Positions 1 to 8,393 of a DNA stretch of 64,000 nt are shown piece by piece. The stretch lies in contig NZ_JAMRYR010000003.1 of the NCBI RefSeq assembly GCF_028437565.1, forward strand, positions 62,001 to 126,000. Reading direction: 5' to 3'. This DNA is from Actinomyces sp. B33 (lineage in GTDB: Bacteria; Actinomycetota; Actinomycetes; Actinomycetales; Actinomycetaceae). Below the pieces are notes generated by a model. That model worked only from the letters and a program-made list of their open reading frames with translations, was not told where the DNA came from and did no database searches. The position numbers were made by a program, and so were the translations under genes. Position 1 is the stretch's first letter, and each line of letters begins with the position of its first letter.

Positions 1-53
1 AGGGCCTGGCACACGCGCGCGAGCGTGACGGCGGGGGTGTCGATGGTCGTCAT
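1..53 (-). CDS. N-terminal fragment of an unidentified minus-strand gene
   Basis: Reading leftward from an ATG at 53, all 17 visible codons are open and every codon after the ATG ends in G or C (MTTIDTPAVTLARVCQA...), as in the genuine genes here. A TAGTCT box lies exactly 6 bases upstream of the ATG (60-65), the same arrangement as the leaderless genes in this window, and there is no Shine-Dalgarno. The gene is divergent from miaA. Too little is present to recognise a family; the rest lies beyond the window edge. Confidence 0.5.
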   Translation of the reverse strand, partial: MTTIDTPAVTLARVCQA

Positions 54-59
54 GGGCCC

Positions 60-65
60 AGACTA
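60..65 (-). promoter_or_regulatory. -10 box of leaderless minus-strand gene
   Basis: TAGTCT read on the minus strand, followed by 6 bases and the ATG at 53. It faces the miaA promoter across about 190 bp. Confidence 0.45.
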
Positions 66-244
66 CCGGTTCCGACGAGGCGCCCCCGCCCGGCGCCGAC
101 GGCGAGGAGCGGGAGGACGGGGCCGGTGGAGTGGAGAGGAACGGCATGGAAGGACGGCGAGTAGAGGAGGATCGCCGAGCGGAAGGGATCGGTGGGCGAG
201 GGAATCTGCGCCGAGTGGGGGAGAGACGCCCGGGCGAGGCTCCG

Positions 245-250
245 TACACT
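245..250 (+). promoter_or_regulatory. -10 box for leaderless miaA
   Basis: TACACT followed by 6 bases and the miaA ATG at 257. A start of transcription about 7 bases downstream would coincide with the ATG; no Shine-Dalgarno is present. The stretch 66-244 holds nothing else that I recognise. Confidence 0.55.
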
Positions 251-256
251 GTCCCC

Positions 257-1330
257 ATGCCCACCGACCCCGCACCGCCGACACCGGCCGCCCGCGTCGA
301 CGCCGTCTCCTGCCCGCCGCCCGTCGGCTGGACTCCCGATCGGCTGATCGTCGGCGTCGTCGGACCCACCGCCTCGGGCAAATCGGATCTCGCGCTCGAC
401 CTCGCCGAGACCCTCCCCGGGGACCTCGGCGCGACCGGCGCGGGCGAGATCGTCGGAGCCGACGCCCTCCAGCTCTACCGGGGCATGGACATCGGCACCG
501 CGAAAACGCCGGTCGATGAGCGGCGCGGCATCGCCCACCACCAGATCGACGTCCTCGACGTCCTCGACGAGGCCTCCGTCGCCCGCTACCAGGATCGGGC
601 CCGCTCCGACATCCGCGCGATCCACTCGCGCGGAGCCGTCGCCGTCGTCGCCGGAGGATCGGGCCTCTACCAGAGGGCCCTCCTCGACGTCATCGACTTC
701 CCCGGCACCGACCCGCGGGTCCGGGCACGGCTCGAAGACCAAGCCGCCGGGCCCCTCGGTCCCCGGGGGCTCCACGAGCGCCTCGCCCTCCTCGACCCCG
801 CGTCGGCCGAGCGCATCGACCCGCGCAACGCCCGGCGGATCATTCGCGCCCTCGAAGTCATCGAGATCACCGGGCGCCCCTATTCCGCGCACATGCCCGA
901 CCGGCGCTTCGCCGCCCCCGCGATCATGGTCGCCCCGCGCCACGACCTCGACGCCCTCGACGACAGGATCGCCCGCCGAACCCGGGCGATGTTCGACAAG
1001 GGACTCGTCGAGGAGACCCGCGGGCTCGTCGACCGGGGGCTGCGCCGGGCGAAGACCGCCTCCAAGGCCACCGGATACGCCCAGGCCCTCGCCGTCATCG
1101 ACGGGCGGATGAGCGTCGACGAGGCCATCGACTCCGTCGCCCTGGCCACCCGGCAACTCGCTCGGCGCCAGATCAAGTGGCTGCGCCCCGACCCCCGGGT
1201 CGTGTGGATCGACGCCTCCGGGCGCGATCCCGGGAGGATCCTCGCCGAGGCCCGCGCGGCCGTCAGGGAGGCGGCCGACGCCCACCGGAGAACCCATGGG
1301 GCCCAGGACTCGGCCGAACCCGGCCTGTGA
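257..1330 (+). CDS. miaA: tRNA dimethylallyltransferase
   Basis: Transfers a dimethylallyl group to N6 of A37 in tRNAs reading UNN codons. The 357-residue product has the P-loop GPTASGKS at about 36-43 and the DALQLYRGMDIGTAK substrate-binding segment (D-x-x-Q) around residue 80, and is slightly longer than the usual 300-320 because of a Pro/Ala-rich N-terminus. The frame stays open further upstream, but ATG 257 is chosen because coding-type composition begins there and a TACACT box lies 6 bases before it, implying a leaderless mRNA. In many actinobacteria dapF follows; here a convergent methyltransferase gene does. Confidence 0.95.
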   Translation: MPTDPAPPTPAARVDAVSCPPPVGWTPDRLIVGVVGPTASGKSDLALDLAETLPGDLGATGAGEIVGADALQLYRGMDIGTAKTPVDERRGIAHHQIDVLDVLDEASVARYQDRARSDIRAIHSRGAVAVVAGGSGLYQRALLDVIDFPGTDPRVRARLEDQAAGPLGPRGLHERLALLDPASAERIDPRNARRIIRALEVIEITGRPYSAHMPDRRFAAPAIMVAPRHDLDALDDRIARRTRAMFDKGLVEETRGLVDRGLRRAKTASKATGYAQALAVIDGRMSVDEAIDSVALATRQLARRQIKWLRPDPRVVWIDASGRDPGRILAEARAAVREAADAHRRTHGAQDSAEPGL

Positions 1331-1377
1331 GCGCGAGCTCCCCTACGCCCTCCTCGACGGCGACGGATCCGACGACC

Positions 1378-1463
1378 CGCGCCGACTCGCCTGCGCGCTC
1401 GGGCCTTCGCCTCGGGCGCCCGGCTGATCGCGTCCACGCGCGCCGACTCGCCTGCGCGCTCGG
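1378..1463. repeat. 25-bp direct repeat, period 61
   Basis: Two identical 25-bp copies, at 1378-1402 and 1439-1463, sit in the short gap between the convergent miaA and methyltransferase genes. The copies begin CGCGCCGACTCGCC and end CGCTCGG. No function is evident; they may be a local duplication. Confidence 0.8.
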
Positions 1464-1465
1464 CC

Positions 1466-2083
1466 TCAGGCGCCGGGGCGTACCTCGATGATCCGGTACC
1501 CCTTCTTCGACGCGAACTTCACCGCCCGGTACCCCCGTCCGCACAGCCACGCGATGAGGGAGTCTGCGCCGAGATTGCGCTGGACGACGAGGTAGGCCCG
1601 GCCGTCCTCGGACAGGAGCGAGAGCCACTCGTCCAAGAGGCGGTGCATCGCCTCCTTGCCGATCCTCACCGGCGGGTTCGACCAGATGACGTCGAAGCGG
1701 TCCCCGCGCTCGCGGGACGCCGCCAGGGCCTCGTCGGCCGGCGCGACCGTCAGGTTCTCGCAGCCGTTCGCCCGAGCGTTGCGGCGCGTGAGATCCAGCG
1801 CCCGGGAATTGACATCGACGGCGAGCACCGCGGCCCCGGGCGACTCCAGCGCCATCGTCACCGCGATGGGCCCCCACCCGCAGCCCAGGTCGAGCAGAGA
1901 GCCCCGATCGGGCAGGGAAGGGGCCAAGTCGAGGAGCTGGCGCGTCCCGAGGTCGAGCCTGGAGGCCGAGAACACCCGCGGCGACACGAGCATCCGCAGG
2001 TCGTGGCCGCGCGAATCGAGGAGCAGCGTGCGCAGCTCCTCGTCGGCGGCGGGCCGGTGATCGGTGAAGTACTGTTCGTCCAC
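1466..2083 (-). CDS. class I SAM methyltransferase, RsmC/small-domain type
   Basis: 205-residue protein with a glycine-rich SAM loop DLGCGWG (about 65-71), an acidic residue at the end of the second strand (AVDVN) and the SNPP motif (about 135-138) typical of N6-adenine or N2-guanine methyltransferases. This is the MTS fold of RsmC/RlmG, here as a single domain rather than the duplicated E. coli form, so the likely target is 16S or 23S rRNA guanine. Start GTG 2083 is chosen because TAGGCT lies 6 bases before it, again a leaderless arrangement. It occupies the place between miaA and hflX where dapF is often found, in the opposite orientation. Confidence 0.85.
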   Translation of the reverse strand: MDEQYFTDHRPAADEELRTLLLDSRGHDLRMLVSPRVFSASRLDLGTRQLLDLAPSLPDRGSLLDLGCGWGPIAVTMALESPGAAVLAVDVNSRALDLTRRNARANGCENLTVAPADEALAASRERGDRFDVIWSNPPVRIGKEAMHRLLDEWLSLLSEDGRAYLVVQRNLGADSLIAWLCGRGYRAVKFASKKGYRIIEVRPGA

Positions 2084-2089
2084 CCCACG

Positions 2090-2095
2090 AGCCTA
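2090..2095 (-). promoter_or_regulatory. -10 box for leaderless methyltransferase gene
   Basis: TAGGCT on the minus strand, 6 bases before the GTG at 2083; no Shine-Dalgarno. Confidence 0.5.
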
Positions 2096-2203
2096 CCGGG
2101 CGTCGGGAGCGCCGATTGCGCCGGCGGCGAAGAACAGCGGGGGAGCGCCTCAGACGACGGCGGAACATGACACACTGAAGCCCGGTCGACACAAGGAGAA
2201 TCC

Positions 2204-3715
2204 ATGACCCATCCCGCCGAGCACGACGATCCTCGCACCCCGGACGATGCGGCGCGGCGCGCCCAGGACGTCGTCGCGCGGATCCTCGCCCGGCAGGGGA
2301 CGGCGCTGGCGTCCACGGCGGGGCAGGACCGCAGCGGCGACGAGGGCGACCTCGAGCGCGAGGCCCGGGCCGGCACCCGCCGCGTCCAGGGCCTGGCCCA
2401 CGACCGCGAGGAGATCTCCGAGGTCGAATACCGCCAGGTCCGCCTCGAGCGCGTCGTCCTCGTCGGACTGCGGATCGACACGACCGAGGAGGAGGCCGAG
2501 AACTCGCTGCGCGAACTCGCGGCCCTCGCCGAGACCGCCGGATCGGAGGTCCTCGACGGGCTGATCCAGCGGCGCTCCCAGCCCGACCCGGCGACCTACC
2601 TGGGATCGGGCAAGGCCAAGGAGCTCGCCGACATCGTCGCCGCCTGCGACGCCGACACGGTGATCGTCGACGAGGAGCTCTCCCCGTCCCAGCGCCGCGG
2701 CCTCGAGGACGTCGTCGACGCGAAAGTCGTCGACCGCACCGCCCTGATCCTCGACATCTTCGCCCAGCACGCCAAATCCCGGGAGGGCAAGGCGCAGGTC
2801 GAGCTCGCCCAGCTCGAGTACCTCCTGCCGCGACTGAGGGGCTGGGGCGACTCGATGTCGCGCCAGGCGGGAGGGCGCGTCGCCGGCGGCGCGGGCATCG
2901 GGTCGAGGGGGCCGGGCGAGACGAAGATCGAGCTCGACCGGCGCCGCATCCGCACCCGCATGGCCAAGCTCCGCGAGGACATCCGGAAGATGGAGCCCGC
3001 CCGGCGGACCCAGCGCCTCGCGCGCCGACGCGGCGCCGTCCCGTCGGTGGCCATCGCCGGCTACACGAACGCCGGGAAGTCGACGCTGCTCAACCGGCTG
3101 ACCGGCGCCGGGGTCCTCGTCGAGGACGCGCTCTTCGCGACCCTCGACCCCACGGTGCGCCGGGCGACGACCCCCGACGGCCGCGCCTACACGCTCACCG
3201 ACACCGTCGGCTTCGTCCGCAACCTGCCGACCCAGCTCGTCGAGGCCTTCCGCTCGACCCTCGAAGAAGTCGGCGAGGCCGACGTCATCGTCCACGTCGT
3301 CGACGCCGCCCATCCCGATCCCGTCGGCCAGGTCGAGGCGGTCCGCTCCGTCCTCGCCACCATCGAGGGGGCCGCCGACATCCCCGAGCTCATCGCCCTC
3401 AACAAGGCCGACCTGGCCACCCCCGAGCAGCTCGCCCTCCTGCGCACCGCGTTCCCCGGGGCGGTCGCCGTCTCGGCTCGCACCGGATTCGGCGTCGACG
3501 ACCTGGCCCGCGTCCTCGAGGGCATGCTCCCGCGCCCGCGCATCGAGGTCGACCTCGTCGTCCCGTACTCGCGCGGCGACCTCGTCCACGCCGTCCACGA
3601 GGACGGGGAGGTCTCCTTCGAGGAGTACGTCGACCGGGGGACCCGCGTCGTCGCCCGCGTCGACGAGGCGCTCGCGGCCCGCTTGCGCGAGGCCGCAGCC
3701 AGTAGCGATGACTGA
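2204..3715 (+). CDS. hflX: GTPase HflX
   Basis: Ribosome-associated GTPase that splits stalled 70S ribosomes. The 503-residue product has an N-terminal HflX nucleotide-binding domain (about 80-275, including the family signature GSRGPGETKIE at 233-243) and a C-terminal G domain with G1 GYTNAGKST (286-294), G3 DTVGF and G4 NKAD. A charged 75-residue N-terminal extension is typical of actinobacterial forms. The start is set by AAGGAG about 7 bases before ATG 2204. The last 8 bases overlap the following helicase gene, so the two are probably cotranscribed. Confidence 0.97.
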   Translation: MTHPAEHDDPRTPDDAARRAQDVVARILARQGTALASTAGQDRSGDEGDLEREARAGTRRVQGLAHDREEISEVEYRQVRLERVVLVGLRIDTTEEEAENSLRELAALAETAGSEVLDGLIQRRSQPDPATYLGSGKAKELADIVAACDADTVIVDEELSPSQRRGLEDVVDAKVVDRTALILDIFAQHAKSREGKAQVELAQLEYLLPRLRGWGDSMSRQAGGRVAGGAGIGSRGPGETKIELDRRRIRTRMAKLREDIRKMEPARRTQRLARRRGAVPSVAIAGYTNAGKSTLLNRLTGAGVLVEDALFATLDPTVRRATTPDGRAYTLTDTVGFVRNLPTQLVEAFRSTLEEVGEADVIVHVVDAAHPDPVGQVEAVRSVLATIEGAADIPELIALNKADLATPEQLALLRTAFPGAVAVSARTGFGVDDLARVLEGMLPRPRIEVDLVVPYSRGDLVHAVHEDGEVSFEEYVDRGTRVVARVDEALAARLREAAASSDD

Positions 3716-5714
3716 AAGCCCGGGGGAGGGCGCCGCCGGGACCGAGAGGCGTCAGGCCGCCGGGACCCGAAGCCTGGGCGACGAGGCCGCGCGGGTCCTC
3801 GCGGGCGTCGTCGAGTCGATGGGAGGGCAGGCCCGCGAGGGGCAGTCCCTCATGGTCGAGCGCGTCTGCTCCGCCATCGAGGAGAGGACCCGCCTCCTCG
3901 TCCAGGCGGGCACCGGGACCGGCAAGTCGATCGGGTATCTGACGCCCCTCCTCACCCACTGCGCCCGGACCGGCGTGCGCGCCCTCGTCTCGACCGCCAC
4001 CCTGGCCCTCCAGCGCCAGATCATCGCCAAGGACGCGCCCCGCGTCGTCGACGAGGTCGCCGAGGCCACCGGCGTGCGCACGAGGGTCGCCGTCCTCAAG
4101 GGGTGGTCGAACTACGCGTGCCTCCATCGGGTCGGCGGCAGATACCCCGCCGAGGGGGCCCTCTTCGACATCGCCGACGCCGAATCCGCCGACGCCGAGC
4201 CCTCCTCGGACCTGGGCCGCGAGATCCTGAGGATCCGGGAGTGGACGGCCTCGACCGACACAGGCGACCGCGACGACCTCGTCCCCGGGGTCTCCGATCG
4301 CGCGTGGCGCTACGCGTCCGTCTCCGCCCGCGAATGCCTCGGGCGCCAGTGCCCCCTCGTCGACGAGTGCTTCGCCCAGGCGGCGCGCGACCGGGCGAAC
4401 GAGGCGGACCTCGTCGTCACCAACCACTCCCTGTTCGGCATCCACGCGACGAGCGACTCCGACCTCTTCCCCGGCGTCGACGTCATCGTCGTCGACGAGG
4501 CCCACGAGCTCGCCGACCGCGTCCGGGACCAGGCGGCCCGCGAGGTCTCCCAGGCGATGATCGGACGCGTGTCGCGCGCCCTGCGGACCCACGCGAAGAT
4601 CCCCGTCGAGCCGATCGAGCAGGCCGCGGCCGCGCTCGCCGCGGCCCTGGGGCCCCTCGACGAGGGACTGGTGACCGCCCGACCCGAGGCGCTCGTCCTG
4701 GCGATGAACGAGGTGGGCGCGGCCGCCCGCCAGGCCGCCACCGCCATCCAGGCGAGCCATGTCGACCAGACAGCCAAGCTCCTGGCGCGCGGGGCGCTCG
4801 ACGAGCTGCTCGACGCCCTCCGGGCCTGGTCGGACGATCCCGCCCGGTCGATCACCTGGGTGACCCGGCCGGAGGAGTCTGGCGGGGAGAGGCTGTCGAT
4901 CGCGCCTCTGGACGTCGCCGTCCCCCTGGGGACCGCGGGGTACGGGGACAGGCCGACGATCCTCACCTCGGCGACGCTGGCGCTCGGCGGCTCCTTCGAC
5001 GCGATGGCCCGGCAGACGGGCCTCATGGTCTCCGACATCGCCTGGGAGGGCGTCGACGTCGGATCTCCCTTCGATGCGGCCCGTCAGGGGATCCTCTACG
5101 TCGCGACCCACCTGCCCGACCCGGGGCCCGCCGGTCCGAGCCCCGAGGCCCTCGACGAGCTCGTCGACCTGGTCCGGGCCTCCCGAGGCGGGGCCCTCGT
5201 CCTCTTCTCCTCGTGGCGGGCCGCCGAGGAGGGCGTCCGCGCCCTGCGCGAGCGCACCGACCTGGAGATCCTCGTCCAGGGGGAGGAGACGCTCTCCTCC
5301 CTCGTCGCCGGGTTCCGCCGGTCGCGCGACTCGTGCCTCGTCGGGACGATGTCCCTGTGGCAGGGGGTCGATGTCGTCGGCGACGCCTGCCGGCTCGTCG
5401 TCATCGACCGGATCCCCTTCCCCCATCCGGCGAATCCGATCGCCAAGGCGCGGGCCATCGACGCGGAGAGGAACGGGTACAACGGGTTCCGGTCCGTCTC
5501 CTTGACGCATGCGGCGCTCCTCATGGCGCAGGGCGCGGGCCGGCTCCTGCGGTCGACCGACGACCGGGGGGTGGTCGCGGTCCTCGACCGGAGGCTGCGC
5601 ACGAAGGGCTACGGGGGGTTCATCCTCGCGTCGATGCCGCGGATGTGGCCGACGCAGGATCCCCGAGTCGTCCGCGAGGCGCTGGGACGCCTGTCCCAGG
5701 AGCGCCCGCGCTGA
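3708..5714 (+). CDS. DinG/YoaA-family ATP-dependent DNA helicase
   Basis: 668-residue superfamily 2 helicase of the XPD/DinG iron-sulphur type. Walker A QAGTGTGKS is at about 66-74, a DEAH box occurs in VVDEAHELADR, and four cysteines between them (one in ACLHR, then CLGRQC and DEC) match the Fe-S cluster ligands. The C-terminal half carries GTMSLWQGVDVVGD and a conserved DRIPFPHPANP segment. It probably unwinds 5'-tailed DNA, D-loops or R-loops. The start overlaps hflX by 8 bases. No exonuclease domain is fused, unlike Firmicutes DinG. Confidence 0.93.
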   Translation: MTESPGEGAAGTERRQAAGTRSLGDEAARVLAGVVESMGGQAREGQSLMVERVCSAIEERTRLLVQAGTGTGKSIGYLTPLLTHCARTGVRALVSTATLALQRQIIAKDAPRVVDEVAEATGVRTRVAVLKGWSNYACLHRVGGRYPAEGALFDIADAESADAEPSSDLGREILRIREWTASTDTGDRDDLVPGVSDRAWRYASVSARECLGRQCPLVDECFAQAARDRANEADLVVTNHSLFGIHATSDSDLFPGVDVIVVDEAHELADRVRDQAAREVSQAMIGRVSRALRTHAKIPVEPIEQAAAALAAALGPLDEGLVTARPEALVLAMNEVGAAARQAATAIQASHVDQTAKLLARGALDELLDALRAWSDDPARSITWVTRPEESGGERLSIAPLDVAVPLGTAGYGDRPTILTSATLALGGSFDAMARQTGLMVSDIAWEGVDVGSPFDAARQGILYVATHLPDPGPAGPSPEALDELVDLVRASRGGALVLFSSWRAAEEGVRALRERTDLEILVQGEETLSSLVAGFRRSRDSCLVGTMSLWQGVDVVGDACRLVVIDRIPFPHPANPIAKARAIDAERNGYNGFRSVSLTHAALLMAQGAGRLLRSTDDRGVVAVLDRRLRTKGYGGFILASMPRMWPTQDPRVVREALGRLSQERPR

Positions 5715-5820
5715 CCGGGTCGGGGCGCCGGAGCCGGCGGGTCCGCTGATCGGGGGCTGTTGCGCAGGCCGCGACCGGGGGACAATGGGGATGCTCGAAA
5801 CCTCAGAAGGAGAGAACCCC

Positions 5821-6810
5821 GTGGAACCCGACGTCAAGACCCTCTACCCCACGAAGTCGGCTGGACGACCCTCGAAGATCGCCGTCGTCGGCGCCGGGGC
5901 GGTCGGAACCGCCGTCGCCTACGCGTGCGCGATGCGCGGCGACGCGCGCTCGATCGTCCTCCAGGACATCAACAAGGCGAAGGTCGAGGCCGAGGCCCTC
6001 GACATGGCCCACGGCATCCAGTTCACCCCGTGCGGCTCGATCGAGGGCTCCGACGACGTCGAGATCATCCGCGGCTCGGACCTGGTCATCGTCACCGCGG
6101 GCGCCAAGCAGTTGCCGGGACAGTCGCGTCTGGAGCTCGCCGGTTCGACGGTCTCGCTGATGAAGAAGATCGTCCCGAACCTGACCGCCGTCGCCCCCGA
6201 CGCGGTCTTCATGTTCATCACGAACCCCGTCGACGTCGTCACCTACGCGGCGTTGAAGATCACCGGCCTGCCCCGCACCCAGGTCTTCGGGTCGGGTACG
6301 GTCCTCGACACGTCGCGCCTGCGCTACCTCGTGTCGCGGGAGACGGGGGTGACGACCCGCAACATCCACGCTTACGTCGCCGGTGAGCACGGCGATTCGG
6401 AGGTCGCCCTGTGGTCGTCGGCCGAGATCGGCAACGTCCCGCTCAAGCACTGGGGGCCGACGCTGTCCGGCAGGCTCTTCGACTCCGAGCTGCGCCGGGA
6501 GATCGCCGACGAGGTCGTCCAGTCCGCGTACAAGATCATCGAGGGCAAGGGCGCGACGAACTACGCGATCGGCCTGGCGGCGGCCAATATCGCGGGCGCG
6601 GTCCTGCGCGACGAGCAGCGGGTGCTGACGATCTCGACGCTCTTGGAGGACTGGGAGGGGATCTCGGACGTGTGCATGGCGGCGCCGACGATCGTCGGCC
6701 GCGACGGGGCGGGTCGCGTCCTCACGCCGCCGTTGACGCTCAACGAGCGCGACGGGCTGACGGCGTCTGCGGAGCGGCTGCGCCAGGTCGCCCGCGATCT
6801 GGGGTTCTGA
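5821..6810 (+). CDS. ldh: L-lactate dehydrogenase
   Basis: Interconverts pyruvate and L-lactate with NAD(H), the fermentative end step. The 329-residue protein has the Rossmann loop GAGAVGTA (about 24-31), the GQSRLEL active-site loop and catalytic His190 in GEHGDSEV, at normal family length. Start GTG 5821 is preferred over ATG codons upstream because AGAAGGAGAG lies just before it. It stands alone behind the helicase gene and is followed by a strong hairpin. A fermentative LDH suits a facultatively anaerobic actinomycete. Confidence 0.96.
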   Translation: MEPDVKTLYPTKSAGRPSKIAVVGAGAVGTAVAYACAMRGDARSIVLQDINKAKVEAEALDMAHGIQFTPCGSIEGSDDVEIIRGSDLVIVTAGAKQLPGQSRLELAGSTVSLMKKIVPNLTAVAPDAVFMFITNPVDVVTYAALKITGLPRTQVFGSGTVLDTSRLRYLVSRETGVTTRNIHAYVAGEHGDSEVALWSSAEIGNVPLKHWGPTLSGRLFDSELRREIADEVVQSAYKIIEGKGATNYAIGLAAANIAGAVLRDEQRVLTISTLLEDWEGISDVCMAAPTIVGRDGAGRVLTPPLTLNERDGLTASAERLRQVARDLGF

Positions 6811-6827
6811 TCGTCGATTCTGTGAGC

Positions 6828-6861
6828 ACGGGGCCGGAGTCCATGGGGGCGCCGGCCCCGT
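6828..6861 (+). terminator. hairpin terminator after ldh
   Basis: 10-bp perfect stem ACGGGGCCGG / CCGGCCCCGT (6828-6837 with 6852-6861) and a 14-base loop, 17 bases after the ldh stop. There is no clear U run, as is usual in high-GC actinobacteria. It also separates ldh from the convergent lexA. Confidence 0.7.
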
Positions 6862-6909
6862 CCCGCGCGCCACATGCGATGAGGAGCGGGCGCGGGGAGC
6901 GGGGGTCGA

Positions 6910-7602
6910 TCACAGGGAGCGGATCACGGTGACGACGCGGCCGAGGACCGTCGCCTCGTCGGCGGGGATGGGGGAGTAGTCCTCGTTGCGGGGCAGGAGC
7001 CACACGTGCCCCTGCGAGTGGGAGAGGACTTTGACGGTGGCCTCCCCGTCGATCATGGCGGCGACGATCTCGCCGTCGTGGGCGGTGGGCTGGGATCGGA
7101 CGACGACGTAGTCGCCGTCGAGGATGCCGGCGTCGATCATCGACTCGCCGCGGACCTCGAGCATGAAGAGGGAGCCCCGTCCGGTCAGGCGCGTCGGGAG
7201 CTGGAAGACGTCCTCGACGTACTGCTCGGCGGTGATGGGCGCTCCGGCCGCGATCCGCCCGACGAGGGGGATGCCCGACGAGTCGTCCTCGACGAGGCCG
7301 GCGGGCAGGTCGACGGTGACGACCCGGGCGGCGGGGGCCGCCAGGGCGGGTTCCTCGTCGGCCCCGAGGAGTCGGCGGCCGGCGTCGGTGACGTCGAGGG
7401 TGCGGGCCCGCGAGTCGTGGCGCTGGATGAGTCCCCGCGATTCGAGGGCGTCGAGGTGATGCTGGACGGTCGAGGGGGAGGCCAGTCCTACGGCGGTGCA
7501 GATCTCGCGAACGGACGGGGGGAAGCCGTGGTCGCGGATCCCGGTCTGGATGGCGGCGAGGACCTCGATCTGGCGCTGGGTCGGCTGGTCGTCGCCGGTC
7601 AT
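6910..7602 (-). CDS. lexA: SOS repressor LexA
   Basis: 230-residue repressor that self-cleaves on RecA filaments. An N-terminal winged helix-turn-helix (about 1-70, ending SRARTLDV) precedes an S24 protease domain with the Ala119-Gly120 cleavage site (RIAAGAP), nucleophile Ser154 (RGESMIDAG) and base Lys191 (ATVKVL). The start is ATG 7602, with AGAGGA upstream; an earlier in-frame ATG would add 13 atypical residues without support. It is divergent from the LysM gene, and the intergenic region contains LexA-like boxes, so lexA is probably autoregulated. Confidence 0.97.
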   Translation of the reverse strand: MTGDDQPTQRQIEVLAAIQTGIRDHGFPPSVREICTAVGLASPSTVQHHLDALESRGLIQRHDSRARTLDVTDAGRRLLGADEEPALAAPAARVVTVDLPAGLVEDDSSGIPLVGRIAAGAPITAEQYVEDVFQLPTRLTGRGSLFMLEVRGESMIDAGILDGDYVVVRSQPTAHDGEIVAAMIDGEATVKVLSHSQGHVWLLPRNEDYSPIPADEATVLGRVVTVIRSL

Positions 7603-7691
7603 GGCGGGTCCTCTCGTCCGGGTGGGGACGCAGATGCCCATGGGCCCTGGTCCACTGGTTCAGTCAGGCTATTCGAGCTCGGCGCGGATGT

Positions 7692-7705
7692 GAAACACAT
7701 GTTCG
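7692..7705. promoter_or_regulatory. candidate LexA box, lexA-proximal
   Basis: GAAAC-ACAT-GTTCG, 8 of 10 matches to the actinobacterial half-site pair CGAAC-N4-GTTCG; the right half is perfect and extends to GTTCGA. It lies about 90 bp upstream of the lexA start, so it could control either divergent gene. Confidence 0.5.
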
Positions 7706-7739
7706 AGCGGGTCTCGACATCCATCACCATCACTGATAT

Positions 7740-7768
7740 CGTACAGGTGTTCGACGAACATATGTACG
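7740..7768. promoter_or_regulatory. tandem LexA boxes before the LysM gene
   Basis: Two 14-bp sites lie one base apart: CGTAC-AGGT-GTTCG (7740-7753) and CGAAC-ATAT-GTACG (7755-7768). Each differs from CGAAC-N4-GTTCG at one position. They end 22 bp before the LysM gene start, as expected for direct SOS repression of that gene. Confidence 0.7.
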
Positions 7769-7790
7769 ATTTCGGGAAGAGGAGGCGCTG

Positions 7791-8264
7791 ATGAGCGCGA
7801 TGACACTGGTCCCCACCGGGGGCGCCGAATCCCCGAGGCGCCGGCTGCTGGCCGTCGTCCCCGATCCCGTCGACGCCGAGGTCCTGTCGATCGACTCGGC
7901 GCCGTCGGCCCGGCGCCGTAGGCGCGCCCAACTCGCCGAGGAGCCGGCGATGCGCCGACGCCCGGCGGCGCCCCGGGCGGGGGATCGGGCGATCCGCGTC
8001 CCCCTCGGGCGCTTTCTCATTCATGGCGCGGTCGTCGTCTCCCTCGGCCTGGCGGGGGTCGGCGCCGGGATCCTCGTCCAACCCGATGCCTATGCCGGTC
8101 CGACCCGCGTCCACTCGGTCGTCGCCGGGGACTCCATGTGGAGCCTCGCCCAGGGGGTCGACACGGATCGTCCGCTCGAGGAGGTCGTCGTCGATATCGA
8201 GCGCCTCAACGGCCTCGACGGGGCCCTCGTCCAGGGGCAACGGGTCCTCGTGCCCGTGCGCTGA
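7791..8264 (+). CDS. membrane-anchored LysM protein, SOS division-inhibitor candidate (ChiZ/DivS-like)
   Basis: 157-residue protein: a basic cytoplasmic segment (1-72), one membrane helix (about 73-95) and an extracytoplasmic LysM module (about 105-157) that would bind peptidoglycan. The position, divergent from lexA and followed by nrdR, is that of M. tuberculosis Rv2719c (ChiZ); C. glutamicum has divS at the same site. Both are SOS-induced proteins that block division. Tandem LexA-like boxes upstream support the same regulation here. GAGGAGG precedes ATG 7791. The division-inhibitor role is inferred from synteny, since sequence similarity outside LysM is expected to be low. Confidence 0.85.
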   Translation: MSAMTLVPTGGAESPRRRLLAVVPDPVDAEVLSIDSAPSARRRRRAQLAEEPAMRRRPAAPRAGDRAIRVPLGRFLIHGAVVVSLGLAGVGAGILVQPDAYAGPTRVHSVVAGDSMWSLAQGVDTDRPLEEVVVDIERLNGLDGALVQGQRVLVPVR

Positions 8265-8381
8265 TCGGCCCGACCGCCTGGGGCCGTCGATCCCCCGGCG
8301 GGACGGTCCCGGCCTCGTTCCCCGGGTCTGCGGGGCGGGGCGTTCGCCCACGCGGGCGGGACATCGGAGCGCGTCACCGTG

Positions 8382-8387
8382 TAGCGT
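8382..8387 (+). promoter_or_regulatory. -10 box for leaderless nrdR
   Basis: TAGCGT, then 6 bases, then GTG 8394. The purines between could mimic a Shine-Dalgarno but abut the start codon. Confidence 0.5.
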
Positions 8388-8393
8388 GGGGGA

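Noticed and set aside
1297-1428. Short frame that includes ELPYALLDGDGSDD, considered as a dapF remnant
   Set aside because: Only about 40 codons long, overlaps the end of miaA, and shows no dapF motif.
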